In this document: positions 33,266 to 39,756 of the stretch, piece after piece
Position numbering within the stretch: position 1 is the first letter of the stretch
Layout: every line of letters starts with the position of its first letter
Assembly (NCBI GenBank): GCA_002842495.1
Contig: PHDB01000033.1
Location: 1-39,756 of the forward strand
Origin: Bacteroidetes bacterium HGW-Bacteroidetes-6
GTDB lineage: Bacteria; Bacteroidota; Bacteroidia; Bacteroidales; DTU049
Reading direction: 5' to 3'
Length of the DNA: 39,756 nucleotides
Position numbers and translations under genes: made by a program
Notes under the pieces: model-generated
Databases searched by the model: none
What the model was told of the DNA's origin: nothing
Seen by the model: the letters and a program-made list of their open reading frames with translations, nothing else

Positions 33266-35959
33266 TTATTTACTAATCAGAAAACGACAAACTGCTTGCG
33301 ATTTTGTTCCACTAAACACAGCTTGATAAATACCCGGCTCTGTGGCGAAGCTCGACGAAATGATGCAACTTGTTTCTTCCAAACCAACATAGTCGTCCAG
33401 TAGCATTTTCCCATTCATGTCAAGTATTCTAAGCTCAGCAAATTCATCTTCTTCAAAACCAGAAAGAGCAAACAAGATAGTTCCATCGCTTTTCATAATT
33501 GCAACAGCAGAAGCACTCTCATTGTTGCTGAACGAAACTGCTATCGGACCAAATTCGTTCGATTCGCCATCGAAATCGGTTTGAACGAGTTTGTAGTATG
33601 TTACTGGTGAGTATGGAGTATAATCATCGTAGAAATACTGGTGAGTTTCGTTCGAGGTTCCAGCTCCCGCAACAATAGAAACAAAATTCCACGAAGAACA
33701 ATCGTTGCTTCGATACAGAGAAAAATAATGATTATTCAGCTCGGTTGCTGTTGTCCACTCAACTTCTACTATTTGATCTTTGGTCGGATTTGCTGTGAAC
33801 TCAATCATTTCTACAGGCAACACTATACATTGCTGAATCAGCGTTCCACCTGAATTCACAACTGGCGCAGCGGCTCTTGTAGTTACCGTTGCATTGTACT
33901 GCGAACATGCAGTTGTGGTAAATGTAGGAGTAGCAAGATTTATTCTGGCTCCAAAATTCGATGTTGGATAGCAAACCGTCCCGATAAGTCCAACTTTTGC
34001 CATAAAAAAGTTAGCAGTTGATGCAGCTGTATAGGCCATGCCGGCAAAAATGTATCCACCATCGGCAACAGAGGAAGCATAATAACCTTCATCATTCATC
34101 ACACCACTGCCCATCACCACATTCCAGTCGATATCGCCACCTTGGTTTATTTTGGCACCATAAAATTGATCATCCACGCCAATTGTTAAAATTCCCGCTG
34201 CAATATAACCACCATCCGAAGCACGATTAACTCCACAAAAGTCAAGATCGTCAACGCCTCCATATCCACAGGTCCAACTCACAGTTGCACTACCGCTGTT
34301 AGTAAATCGCATGGCATAACCTTCAGCTACATTATGGTCGGTTCCAACAATCGTATAATCGTTGGCTGCATTTTCGAAAACGCCGTAAATTCGTTGATTT
34401 CCGGTTCCGCCCCACTTCATCGACCAATCGACATTTGCAGTTGTTTTTACCACAAAAAAATCGTAGCTGCTTTCGCCTGCGAGCACAAAACTTCCGGTAG
34501 AGGTTTCGGTTATGGCATAACCTTCTTCGGTATTGCTTCCCCAATCGTAGTATCGACTCGTGATAACTGCACCTGTAGGATCAATTTTCAGAAACAACAT
34601 ATCTCGGTCGCCACTGTTTGTTGTTCCTACTATCGCATAATTGCCATCTGATGTTTGAATCACTTTGCTACCATATTCATCATATGTACTTGCAATATCG
34701 TAAGCCTTTGCCCACACAACATTTCCCGCTGTGCTTACTTTGGCAACAAAAACATCGTGGTTTGAAGAAGAGCCATTGAATGAATTCGATTTGCCAACCA
34801 TAATATAACCACCACCAAATGCCGGACAGATGGAATTCCATCTATCATCGTTTGCACCACCATACCATTTCGACCATACTATATCGCCTGTGGGACTTAG
34901 TTTAACAGCTAGTGCATCAGAACCCCCAACAGAATAAACGGGATCGTTTGAATGACCAACAAAAATATAGCAATCATCGCCTGGATCCTGCATTGCTCCG
35001 CGAGCCCAAGCATAAGTCGATCCAGCACCACCAAGCAAATCGACAAAAGTTGTGGATGCTGCAATTATTTGTCGCGACCCTGCAGGATTGGAATTGGCTG
35101 GTATTTTTGTTCCAGCTGATGTCAACGTATAATCTATAATTGAAGCATCAACAAAGTTGTTTACAACAGCTGTATTTGTAATATCGTACGATAACCAGAA
35201 ATAGTTGGTTCCCGACATCAGTGTTTGGGTAGCTGCAATTGTAATGGTTCCACCTCCCGAAGTGGCCGAACCTACAAGATTTGCGACACTAAACGAAGAC
35301 GTATTTCCCGTATAATAAAGTCGAATATTGCTAACATCGCTCAACAAGGTTGTTCCACTCATATTAAAACGTAATTGCGAAAGCGAAAAAGGATTTGCCG
35401 AACCATTCACTACCACTTCGAGACCAAGAATCTGGCAATTGGTCTGACTCACAGAAACTGGCGACAACGCTGTTTGTGTTACGGCAGAAGACACAAACGA
35501 CATAGGAGTAGCACAATTCGAAGTATTAATTGTTAATGTGTATGCACCACTATTGGTCGAGCCATAGCCTTCAATTAGTACAACATATGTTCCAGCAGCA
35601 AGATTTGTTTGAGTAATTCTTGACTGAGTGTTACAAGCATCATCGTTCGATACTATCGAAGAGCCGCTGCAAGAACCAGCGGAGATGTTGAACAAATACA
35701 AATAAGTATCCCAAGAGGTTCCAGTACATAAATCTAACACTACATCGGCTGGATCACTTAAAGTGAACTGATAGAAATGATCTTTCGAACTTCGCAGCGA
35801 ACAATCGTTTACTGCTGTTGAAGTGTTTCCACTGGCAGTTGTTGTTCCCGGACATGCAAGAACACCTAGATTTTGTCCCGGCCAGGTTTCTTGAGCAAAT
35901 GCGAAATTTGCAATTGCCAGAAACGCAAGAAAAATGAGAGTGATTGTTTTTGTTTGCAT
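33266..35959 (-). CDS. Large secreted T9SS protein with PPC-like, BNR-associated and propeller-like repeat domains
   Basis: The 897-residue protein has a signal peptide (1-22, ending FAFAQ). A pre-peptidase C-terminal-like domain (about 45-150, HFYQFTLSDPADVVLDL) is followed by a region like the N-terminal domain of BNR-repeat proteins (about 160-300, LSQLRFNMSGTTLLSDV). About six propeller-like repeats (300-690) follow, built around phrases such as GGYIMVGKSN, DGNYAIVGTTN and GGYIFAGMAY. An FN3-like segment (about 730-820, VEVEWTTATELNNHYFSLYRS) and a C-terminal sorting-type domain that ends CRFLISK close the protein. The usual YPNP element of type A sorting domains is absent, so the domain is divergent. 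It is probably a surface-exposed binding protein; the target is unknown. The promoter has a weak -33 region. Confidence 0.85.
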   Translation of the reverse strand: MQTKTITLIFLAFLAIANFAFAQETWPGQNLGVLACPGTTTASGNTSTAVNDCSLRSSKDHFYQFTLSDPADVVLDLCTGTSWDTYLYLFNISAGSCSGSSIVSNDDACNTQSRITQTNLAAGTYVVLIEGYGSTNSGAYTLTINTSNCATPMSFVSSAVTQTALSPVSVSQTNCQILGLEVVVNGSANPFSLSQLRFNMSGTTLLSDVSNIRLYYTGNTSSFSVANLVGSATSGGGTITIAATQTLMSGTNYFWLSYDITNTAVVNNFVDASIIDYTLTSAGTKIPANSNPAGSRQIIAASTTFVDLLGGAGSTYAWARGAMQDPGDDCYIFVGHSNDPVYSVGGSDALAVKLSPTGDIVWSKWYGGANDDRWNSICPAFGGGYIMVGKSNSFNGSSSNHDVFVAKVSTAGNVVWAKAYDIASTYDEYGSKVIQTSDGNYAIVGTTNSGDRDMLFLKIDPTGAVITSRYYDWGSNTEEGYAITETSTGSFVLAGESSYDFFVVKTTANVDWSMKWGGTGNQRIYGVFENAANDYTIVGTDHNVAEGYAMRFTNSGSATVSWTCGYGGVDDLDFCGVNRASDGGYIAAGILTIGVDDQFYGAKINQGGDIDWNVVMGSGVMNDEGYYASSVADGGYIFAGMAYTAASTANFFMAKVGLIGTVCYPTSNFGARINLATPTFTTTACSQYNATVTTRAAAPVVNSGGTLIQQCIVLPVEMIEFTANPTKDQIVEVEWTTATELNNHYFSLYRSNDCSSWNFVSIVAGAGTSNETHQYFYDDYTPYSPVTYYKLVQTDFDGESNEFGPIAVSFSNNESASAVAIMKSDGTILFALSGFEEDEFAELRILDMNGKMLLDDYVGLEETSCIISSSFATEPGIYQAVFSGTKSQAVCRFLISK

Positions 35960-35979
35960 GGTGTAAAGATTTTACTCGA

Positions 35980-35987
35980 CAAAAGTA
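35980..35987 (-). promoter_or_regulatory. -7 element of the 897-residue T9SS protein gene
   Basis: The minus strand reads TACTTTTG (perfect TAnnTTTG), 20 bases before the ATG at 35959. At the -33 distance there is only TTAG (36011-36008), a poor element. The tandem repeat at 36020-36036 lies just upstream, the normal place for an activator. Confidence 0.55.
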
Positions 35988-36019
35988 TGTCGGCATTCAC
36001 CTCGCACCTAATATTGACC

Positions 36020-36036
36020 GTGGACATGGGGTGGAC
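36020..36036 (-). promoter_or_regulatory. Candidate operator A: tandem GTCCAC repeat upstream of the 897-residue gene
   Basis: On the minus strand the sequence is GTCCAC-CCCAT-GTCCAC, two identical hexamers 11 bases apart. It sits just upstream of the weak -33 region of the 897-residue gene. A closely related repeat (operator B, 37768-37784) lies on the other side of the LuxR-type regulator gene. Confidence 0.5.
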
Positions 36037-36076
36037 AAAACAATCAATAAATTGTAACAATCTGATTAAAAGTATT

Positions 36077-37711
36077 TTAAAGTAATGCGAGATACTCATT
36101 TAAACTATCATCGCTTTCGAGTTGCAGCTTTTTTCTAAGTCGATACCGGCTCTTTTTAACACCTTCTGCACTTATATTCATCAAAGCCGCAATGTCTTTA
36201 CTCGACAAATCGAGTACAATTAATGAACATAATTTTCGCTCCGACTTGCTCAGGTCGGGATGCTTCTCATTTAATTTAAACAAAAACCCTCCATGGAGTT
36301 CGTTAATACGGGTATGCAATTCTTGCTTATCTCTATCAATATATAAATTATGTCGGATAGATTTACTTATTTCAACCAACTTCTCATAATCTTTATTGGT
36401 CCCTTCTACCGATTCAACTTCTTGCCGAAGCACTTCTAGAAACTCATTCTTCTCAACCACGCTTATTGCAAAATTCTCCAGTTCCTTCGATTTATAAGTT
36501 AGCTCATTGGCTAAGCGCTGCTTTTCAACAACAAGTAGGTTCTTTTTCAACTCTTCATTTTTAATCGAAACGCGCATATTTCTGAAAATCAGAAATCCGA
36601 TAATGCTAATCACAACAATTCCAGCAATCAACACTATTTGAAAGAAACCCCGAATTCTATTTTGCTGATCAACAATTTTCATCTGCGCCTCAATCAATTG
36701 CATTTGATTCTCTTTCTTTTGCAATTCGTCACGTGTTTCTTTTTCAAGCATTAATTGCTTCATCTCGCTCGATTTCAAACTATCTTTCGCCTGGTCGTAC
36801 AATTTTAAATATTGAAGCTCGAGATGCTCATTCCCTACTAGAGAATAAATTTCGCTCAGATTGGAATACGATGTTTCAAGATATGCCAAATCGTTGTTTA
36901 TTAAAAAATAAGGAATCACCTCCTCATACATTGCAATTGCTTCGGAATACTTCTTTTCCTTCAAACTCAAGTAGGCCAAATTGCTTAAACTAACTGCTCG
37001 CCCACGTTCATGCCCAATGTTCTTGAAAATTGTGAGGGCCTCGTTGTAACTTGCTCGAGCTTCATCGAGCCTTCCGAGCTTGGAATAAATGGCTCCTATA
37101 TTATTACGAATTCCTGCTTGCATCTCGTTATCTCCACTCATTTTTGCATAATCAAGAACCCGATCGAAATATTTCATTGCACTATCGGCTTGTTCGAGAT
37201 AACCATATGCAATTCCCATCAACATGTTTGTTTTTGCAATCAAAGAATCATTTCTTCTGGTCACCAAAGACAAAACCCTAAACGACTTCTGCAGATACTG
37301 AATAGCTATTTCCTGATTCCCCGATTCAATATTCAATTCAGCAATTCCATGCAACGCAACTACAAGCTTGATTGCATTACGGCAATTCTCAAAACTTCTT
37401 AAGGCTTCAAAATAATAATGAACGGCGTCTTCCAAATCGTTGATAAGCGAATATTCCCGGGCAATCTTCAAACATACTTCTCCTGATTGTTCAAAATTGT
37501 TGTGCAAAATATAAATTTGTTGTTCTTCCTTTAGACGGTGAATAACACTTACACGATCAGTATCAACATCTACAGGCTGAATTTCATTCGGAATTATTCG
37601 AAAATTGCTGGAATTAATCTGAATTCTAATCCACCCAAGGCTTGAATAGTTCTCGTAGATCTGTCCAAATGCGACACGCATCAACAAAAATACCAGAAAA
37701 AAAATTCGCAT
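36077..37711 (-). CDS. Membrane-bound TPR regulator with C-terminal LuxR-type helix-turn-helix
   Basis: The 544-residue protein has a signal or anchor sequence (1-16). About six tetratricopeptide repeats (about 70-310) include SLSNLAYLSLKEKKYSEAIAMYEEV. A coiled-coil-like stretch (about 315-355), one transmembrane helix (about 356-379) and a second coiled coil follow. The cytoplasmic LuxR/GerE-like DNA-binding domain (about 489-540) reads LSKSERKLCSLIVLDLSSKDIAALMNIS then a basic recognition segment SRYRLRKKL. This layout is a known Bacteroidota type in which an external TPR sensor is joined to a DNA-binding domain; the signal is unknown. It has a -7 element and candidate operator sites flank the gene. 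Confidence 0.88.
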   Translation of the reverse strand: MRIFFLVFLLMRVAFGQIYENYSSLGWIRIQINSSNFRIIPNEIQPVDVDTDRVSVIHRLKEEQQIYILHNNFEQSGEVCLKIAREYSLINDLEDAVHYYFEALRSFENCRNAIKLVVALHGIAELNIESGNQEIAIQYLQKSFRVLSLVTRRNDSLIAKTNMLMGIAYGYLEQADSAMKYFDRVLDYAKMSGDNEMQAGIRNNIGAIYSKLGRLDEARASYNEALTIFKNIGHERGRAVSLSNLAYLSLKEKKYSEAIAMYEEVIPYFLINNDLAYLETSYSNLSEIYSLVGNEHLELQYLKLYDQAKDSLKSSEMKQLMLEKETRDELQKKENQMQLIEAQMKIVDQQNRIRGFFQIVLIAGIVVISIIGFLIFRNMRVSIKNEELKKNLLVVEKQRLANELTYKSKELENFAISVVEKNEFLEVLRQEVESVEGTNKDYEKLVEISKSIRHNLYIDRDKQELHTRINELHGGFLFKLNEKHPDLSKSERKLCSLIVLDLSSKDIAALMNISAEGVKKSRYRLRKKLQLESDDSLNEYLALL

Positions 37712-37721
37712 TATTTTTTCG

Positions 37722-37729
37722 CAAAGGTA
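37722..37729 (-). promoter_or_regulatory. -7 element of the TPR/LuxR-type regulator gene
   Basis: The minus strand reads TACCTTTG, a perfect TAnnTTTG match, 10 bases before the ATG at 37711. A possible TTG at 37754-37752 is 22 bases upstream. Confidence 0.55.
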
Positions 37730-37767
37730 TCAATATTAGACATTTGATTCTCAACGAATACATTTTT

Positions 37768-37784
37768 GTCTACTCTGTGTCCAC
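37768..37784 (+). promoter_or_regulatory. Candidate operator B: imperfect GTCYAC repeat upstream of the regulator gene
   Basis: The plus strand reads GTCTAC-TCTGT-GTCCAC, with the same 11-base period as operator A. Including the T-rich left flank, 17 of 21 positions match operator A, and all four differences are transitions. It lies 38 bases upstream of the regulator's -7 element, and about 127 bases upstream of the nitroreductase promoter. Confidence 0.45.
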
Positions 37785-37907
37785 TCGGTATAAGATAAAA
37801 TCAATTTCAGCAACATCGTTCCTTGCGCTGATTTTACGGGCTTTACACAAACCATCCTATTAAATTCCAGAGAGTTACAATTCAATTGTTGTAAAAGAAA
37901 ATTCTTA

Positions 37908-37939
37908 TTTATGTATCTAATCAGAAATAAATAATTTTG
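37908..37939 (+). promoter_or_regulatory. Promoter of the 169-residue nitroreductase gene
   Basis: TAATTTTG at 37932-37939 is a perfect -7 match. TTTA at 37908-37911 lies 20 bases upstream as an imperfect -33 element. The ATG at 37959 follows 19 bases later. Confidence 0.55.
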
Positions 37940-37958
37940 AGGCAATCATTCAAACACC

Positions 37959-38468
37959 ATGGAAACACAAGAAACCATTTTTAATCGTCGCTCTGTTCGA
38001 AAATACACGAGCAAAAAAATAGAGGATAGGGTTATTGAAAAAATTATCAAGGCCGGAATGTATGCACCTTCGGCCCGAAATCTGCAATCGTGGCATTTTG
38101 TGGTTTGCTGTAAACACAAAATGCTGTCAGAGTTGAGCGAAGTTCATCCTTATGGCAAAATGCTTGCAGAAGCTTCGCATGCCATTTTGGTTTGTGGCGA
38201 TTTAACTATAGAACCTTCGGTGGAATACAACCTAATCAACTGCTCGGCTGCCATTCAAAACATGCTTCTCATGACACACAATCTCGGATTCGGTGCCGTG
38301 TGGCTGGGTGTTTATCCTCGCGAGGAACGTGTTACAGCCATGAATAGTTTTTTTGTGTTGCCCGAATATATTATTCCGATTGGGCTAATTAGTCTGGGGG
38401 TAGCTGCCGAAACACCGGATTTTCCCGATCGGTTTAAGCCTGAGAGAATTCATTGGGAAAAATATTAA
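37959..38468 (+). CDS. Short nitroreductase family FMN oxidoreductase
   Basis: The 169-residue protein has the family's flavin-binding start RRSVRKY (10-16), the phosphate-contact segment MYAPSARNLQSWHF (about 34-47), CSAAIQNMLLMTHNLGFGAVWLG in the centre (about 89-111) and a C-terminal IGLISLGVAAETPDFPDRF. It is much shorter than the 251-residue relative at 6677 and belongs to a different branch, the 165-175 residue type widespread in anaerobes. Substrate and partner are unknown. It is transcribed away from the LuxR-type regulator gene and converges with the hydrogenase-related genes. Confidence 0.88.
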   Translation: METQETIFNRRSVRKYTSKKIEDRVIEKIIKAGMYAPSARNLQSWHFVVCCKHKMLSELSEVHPYGKMLAEASHAILVCGDLTIEPSVEYNLINCSAAIQNMLLMTHNLGFGAVWLGVYPREERVTAMNSFFVLPEYIIPIGLISLGVAAETPDFPDRFKPERIHWEKY

Positions 38469-38531
38469 GAATTATTTGTTTTTATAAAAAGCAGGCAATC
38501 AGGTCAAAATAAAAACCACATACAAATAGCA

Positions 38532-39386
38532 TCACTTACCTATCAGCCGAAGTATTCCGTTGATAAAAGTTAACGGATGTGCCGGATTTCCGGGGACAAA
38601 AAGATCGATATCTATTTTATTGAGGAAACTGCGGTTTAAAGCCGGACTGTCAGCAAAAATGCCACCGGAAATCGCATCGGTTCCAACCAAAATAACAATT
38701 TTAGGTTCCGGCACGGCATCCCAGGTTATTTCGAGAGCTTTAGCCATATTTTCCGTAATCGGACCAGTGATAACAATTCCATCGGCATGACGGGGCGACG
38801 CAACAAACTCTATTCCATAGCGTCCCATATCGAAATTGACATTACCTGCAGCATTGAGCTCCATTTCGCAGCTATTGTCACCTCCGGCAGATACTTGTCT
38901 CAGTTTTAGTGATCTTTTAAACAATTTTCTCACTTCGGGGCGAACCAACGAATCGTTGAACGAAATATCCTCATTTTTACCAGGAAACACCTTAAGGCAT
39001 TCCCAATCGTTTGTGGCAATTTTGTAATCGTTGACGAAGCTTATTTTTTCGGGCAATGCAAAATGGCATTCCTTACAAAAAACACATCTTCCCAAATTCA
39101 AACAAAAAGGTTCCGATTCAAATGCATTTACAGGACATAGTTCAATTAATCCGTTCTGCTCGGCAGCTGTAATATTATCAGCAAGAATTGGCCTGCCACG
39201 AAACAAAGACGATACCTGAGCATTTTTAAGATCGGGTACAAATTGTTTTCCGTGATGCAACAGAATTGCCACCTCAGGAATGGTGAAATACACACCTCTG
39301 ATATTGCGACTAGCCGAAGCCGAATCGCTGTTGTCCGATAGTCCGGGAAAATGAAAATACTGATCGTCTTCCATAATTTTGTTCAT
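38532..39386 (-). CDS. Group 4 hydrogenase-related small subunit (NuoB/EchC-like) with N-terminal ferredoxin-like part; proximal-cluster ligands mostly lost
   Basis: The 284-residue protein joins a ferredoxin-like part to a NuoB-like small-subunit domain. The first part has Cys84 in LCPVNAF, Cys95, and a CxxCxxC at 101, 104 and 107, enough for one [4Fe-4S] cluster. The NuoB-like domain (about 158-284) shows FVASPRHADGIVITGPITENM (194-214) and VPEPKIVILVGTDAISGGIF (225-244). Only one of four expected proximal-cluster cysteines remains (Cys173 in NSCEMEL). The other positions read Gly-Asp near 169-170, Thr236 (in GTDAISGG) and Asn267 (in VPGNPAHP). The gene starts two bases after the large-subunit stop and is probably part of an operon that continues outside the window. 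Known Ehr complexes (energy-converting hydrogenase-related) fit the theme. Function is unknown. Confidence 0.8.
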   Translation of the reverse strand: MNKIMEDDQYFHFPGLSDNSDSASASRNIRGVYFTIPEVAILLHHGKQFVPDLKNAQVSSLFRGRPILADNITAAEQNGLIELCPVNAFESEPFCLNLGRCVFCKECHFALPEKISFVNDYKIATNDWECLKVFPGKNEDISFNDSLVRPEVRKLFKRSLKLRQVSAGGDNSCEMELNAAGNVNFDMGRYGIEFVASPRHADGIVITGPITENMAKALEITWDAVPEPKIVILVGTDAISGGIFADSPALNRSFLNKIDIDLFVPGNPAHPLTFINGILRLIGK

Positions 39387-39388
39387 TA

Positions 39389-39756
39389 TTACAAATCAAA
39401 TCCGCAGTAACTCAGATTGAAACTTTTGTTGCATACCGGGAAGTCCGAAATTTCCTGATTACGCACTGCAAGTGCCAATCCCATCCAGTTATGCAACGAA
39501 GGATCAACTATTTTGTAATGATTGATGTTTCCCGTTTCGTCGGTAAGCGCCGCATGTGCAATTTCGCCCCGCCAACCTTCAACCAACGAAAAACAAATAG
39601 AATTGGGCTGCAGTTTTATCTGATAATCAGGCATTTTCAATTCATCCTTTTGTTCCCGCCACAACAAAATGGCTTTGGCTATGATTTCCATTGAGCTGTT
39701 TATTTCGCCCCTTCGAACGAGTGCCCGGGCCAGTACATCGCCATTTGGAAACACAA
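39389..39756 (-). CDS. Group 4 hydrogenase-related large subunit (NuoD/EchE-like), C-terminal part (partial, cut by window end)
   Basis: The frame is open to the window edge; 122 codons of the C terminus are visible. The apparent first codon is a GTG inside the gene, so no start is given. EGWRGEIAHAALTD matches the conserved EGxRGE segment of NuoD and hydrogenase large subunits. NHYKIVDPSLHNWMGLALAVRN follows, then FPVCNKSFNLSYCGFDL at the end. In true NiFe enzymes the end carries DPCxxC, whose cysteines bind nickel and iron. Here the corresponding segment is NLSYCGFDL, with only one cysteine and the wrong spacing, so a NiFe site is unlikely. The N-terminal CxxC cannot be judged because it lies outside. 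It directly precedes the small subunit gene. Confidence 0.8.
   Translation of the reverse strand, partial: VFPNGDVLARALVRRGEINSSMEIIAKAILLWREQKDELKMPDYQIKLQPNSICFSLVEGWRGEIAHAALTDETGNINHYKIVDPSLHNWMGLALAVRNQEISDFPVCNKSFNLSYCGFDL

Overview
The window comes from a member of the Bacteroidota, probably class Bacteroidia. Three things point there: several secreted proteins with C-terminal type IX secretion (T9SS) sorting domains; three SusC/OAR-style TonB-dependent receptors with N-terminal carboxypeptidase-regulatory-like domains; and promoters of the TTTG-N20-TAnnTTTG type with almost no purine-rich Shine-Dalgarno sequences. A cytochrome c nitrite reductase module and an energy-converting-hydrogenase-related locus suggest an anaerobic or facultative respiratory lifestyle. 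No tRNA, rRNA, CRISPR array, insertion sequence or prophage was seen. The window is densely coding and no gap between genes exceeds 300 bases.

Layout. 1-1148: 5' part of a TonB-dependent receptor (minus strand, cut by the window edge). 1278-5385 (minus): a four-gene operon nrfH-nrfA-resB-ccsA, which encodes ammonia-forming nitrite reductase followed by a System II cytochrome c maturation pair. 5585-8567 (plus): a secreted endonuclease/phosphatase-fold protein, a nitroreductase and mnmA. 8626-11485 (minus): two tandem paralogous T9SS cargo proteins. 11573-12682 (minus): dprA. 12785-16830 (plus): a TonB-dependent receptor, a MurG-like glycosyltransferase and a lipoprotein. 17023-17757 (minus): a second lipoprotein. 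17978-23502 (plus): an outer-membrane beta-barrel receptor, a TSUP permease and a secreted M43 metalloprotease. 23565-29974 (minus): dsbD, then tilS translationally coupled to an upstream sacsin-like GHKL ATPase. 30162-32815 (plus): an exported bleomycin-hydrolase-like C1B peptidase whose stop overlaps the start of a YbdG-like mechanosensitive channel. 32991-37711 (minus): a small membrane protein, a large secreted T9SS protein and a TPR/LuxR-type membrane regulator. 37959-38468 (plus): a second nitroreductase. 38532-39756 (minus): small and large subunits of a group 4 hydrogenase-related complex that has lost key metal ligands; the large subunit is cut by the window edge.

The points most worth a second look are: (i) the hydrogenase-related small subunit, which keeps only one of four expected proximal-cluster cysteines, and its partner with a broken C-terminal CxxC; (ii) the sacsin-like ATPase with an ATGA overlap into tilS and a G9 tract in its coding strand; (iii) matching 17-bp direct-repeat sites on both sides of the LuxR-type regulator gene; and (iv) the sorting-domain sequences of the two tandem T9SS paralogs, which look homogenised. 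DsbD and the NrfHA-ResB-CcsA cluster would functionally fit together, because System II haem attachment needs reduced apocytochrome cysteines, although the loci are 20 kb apart.
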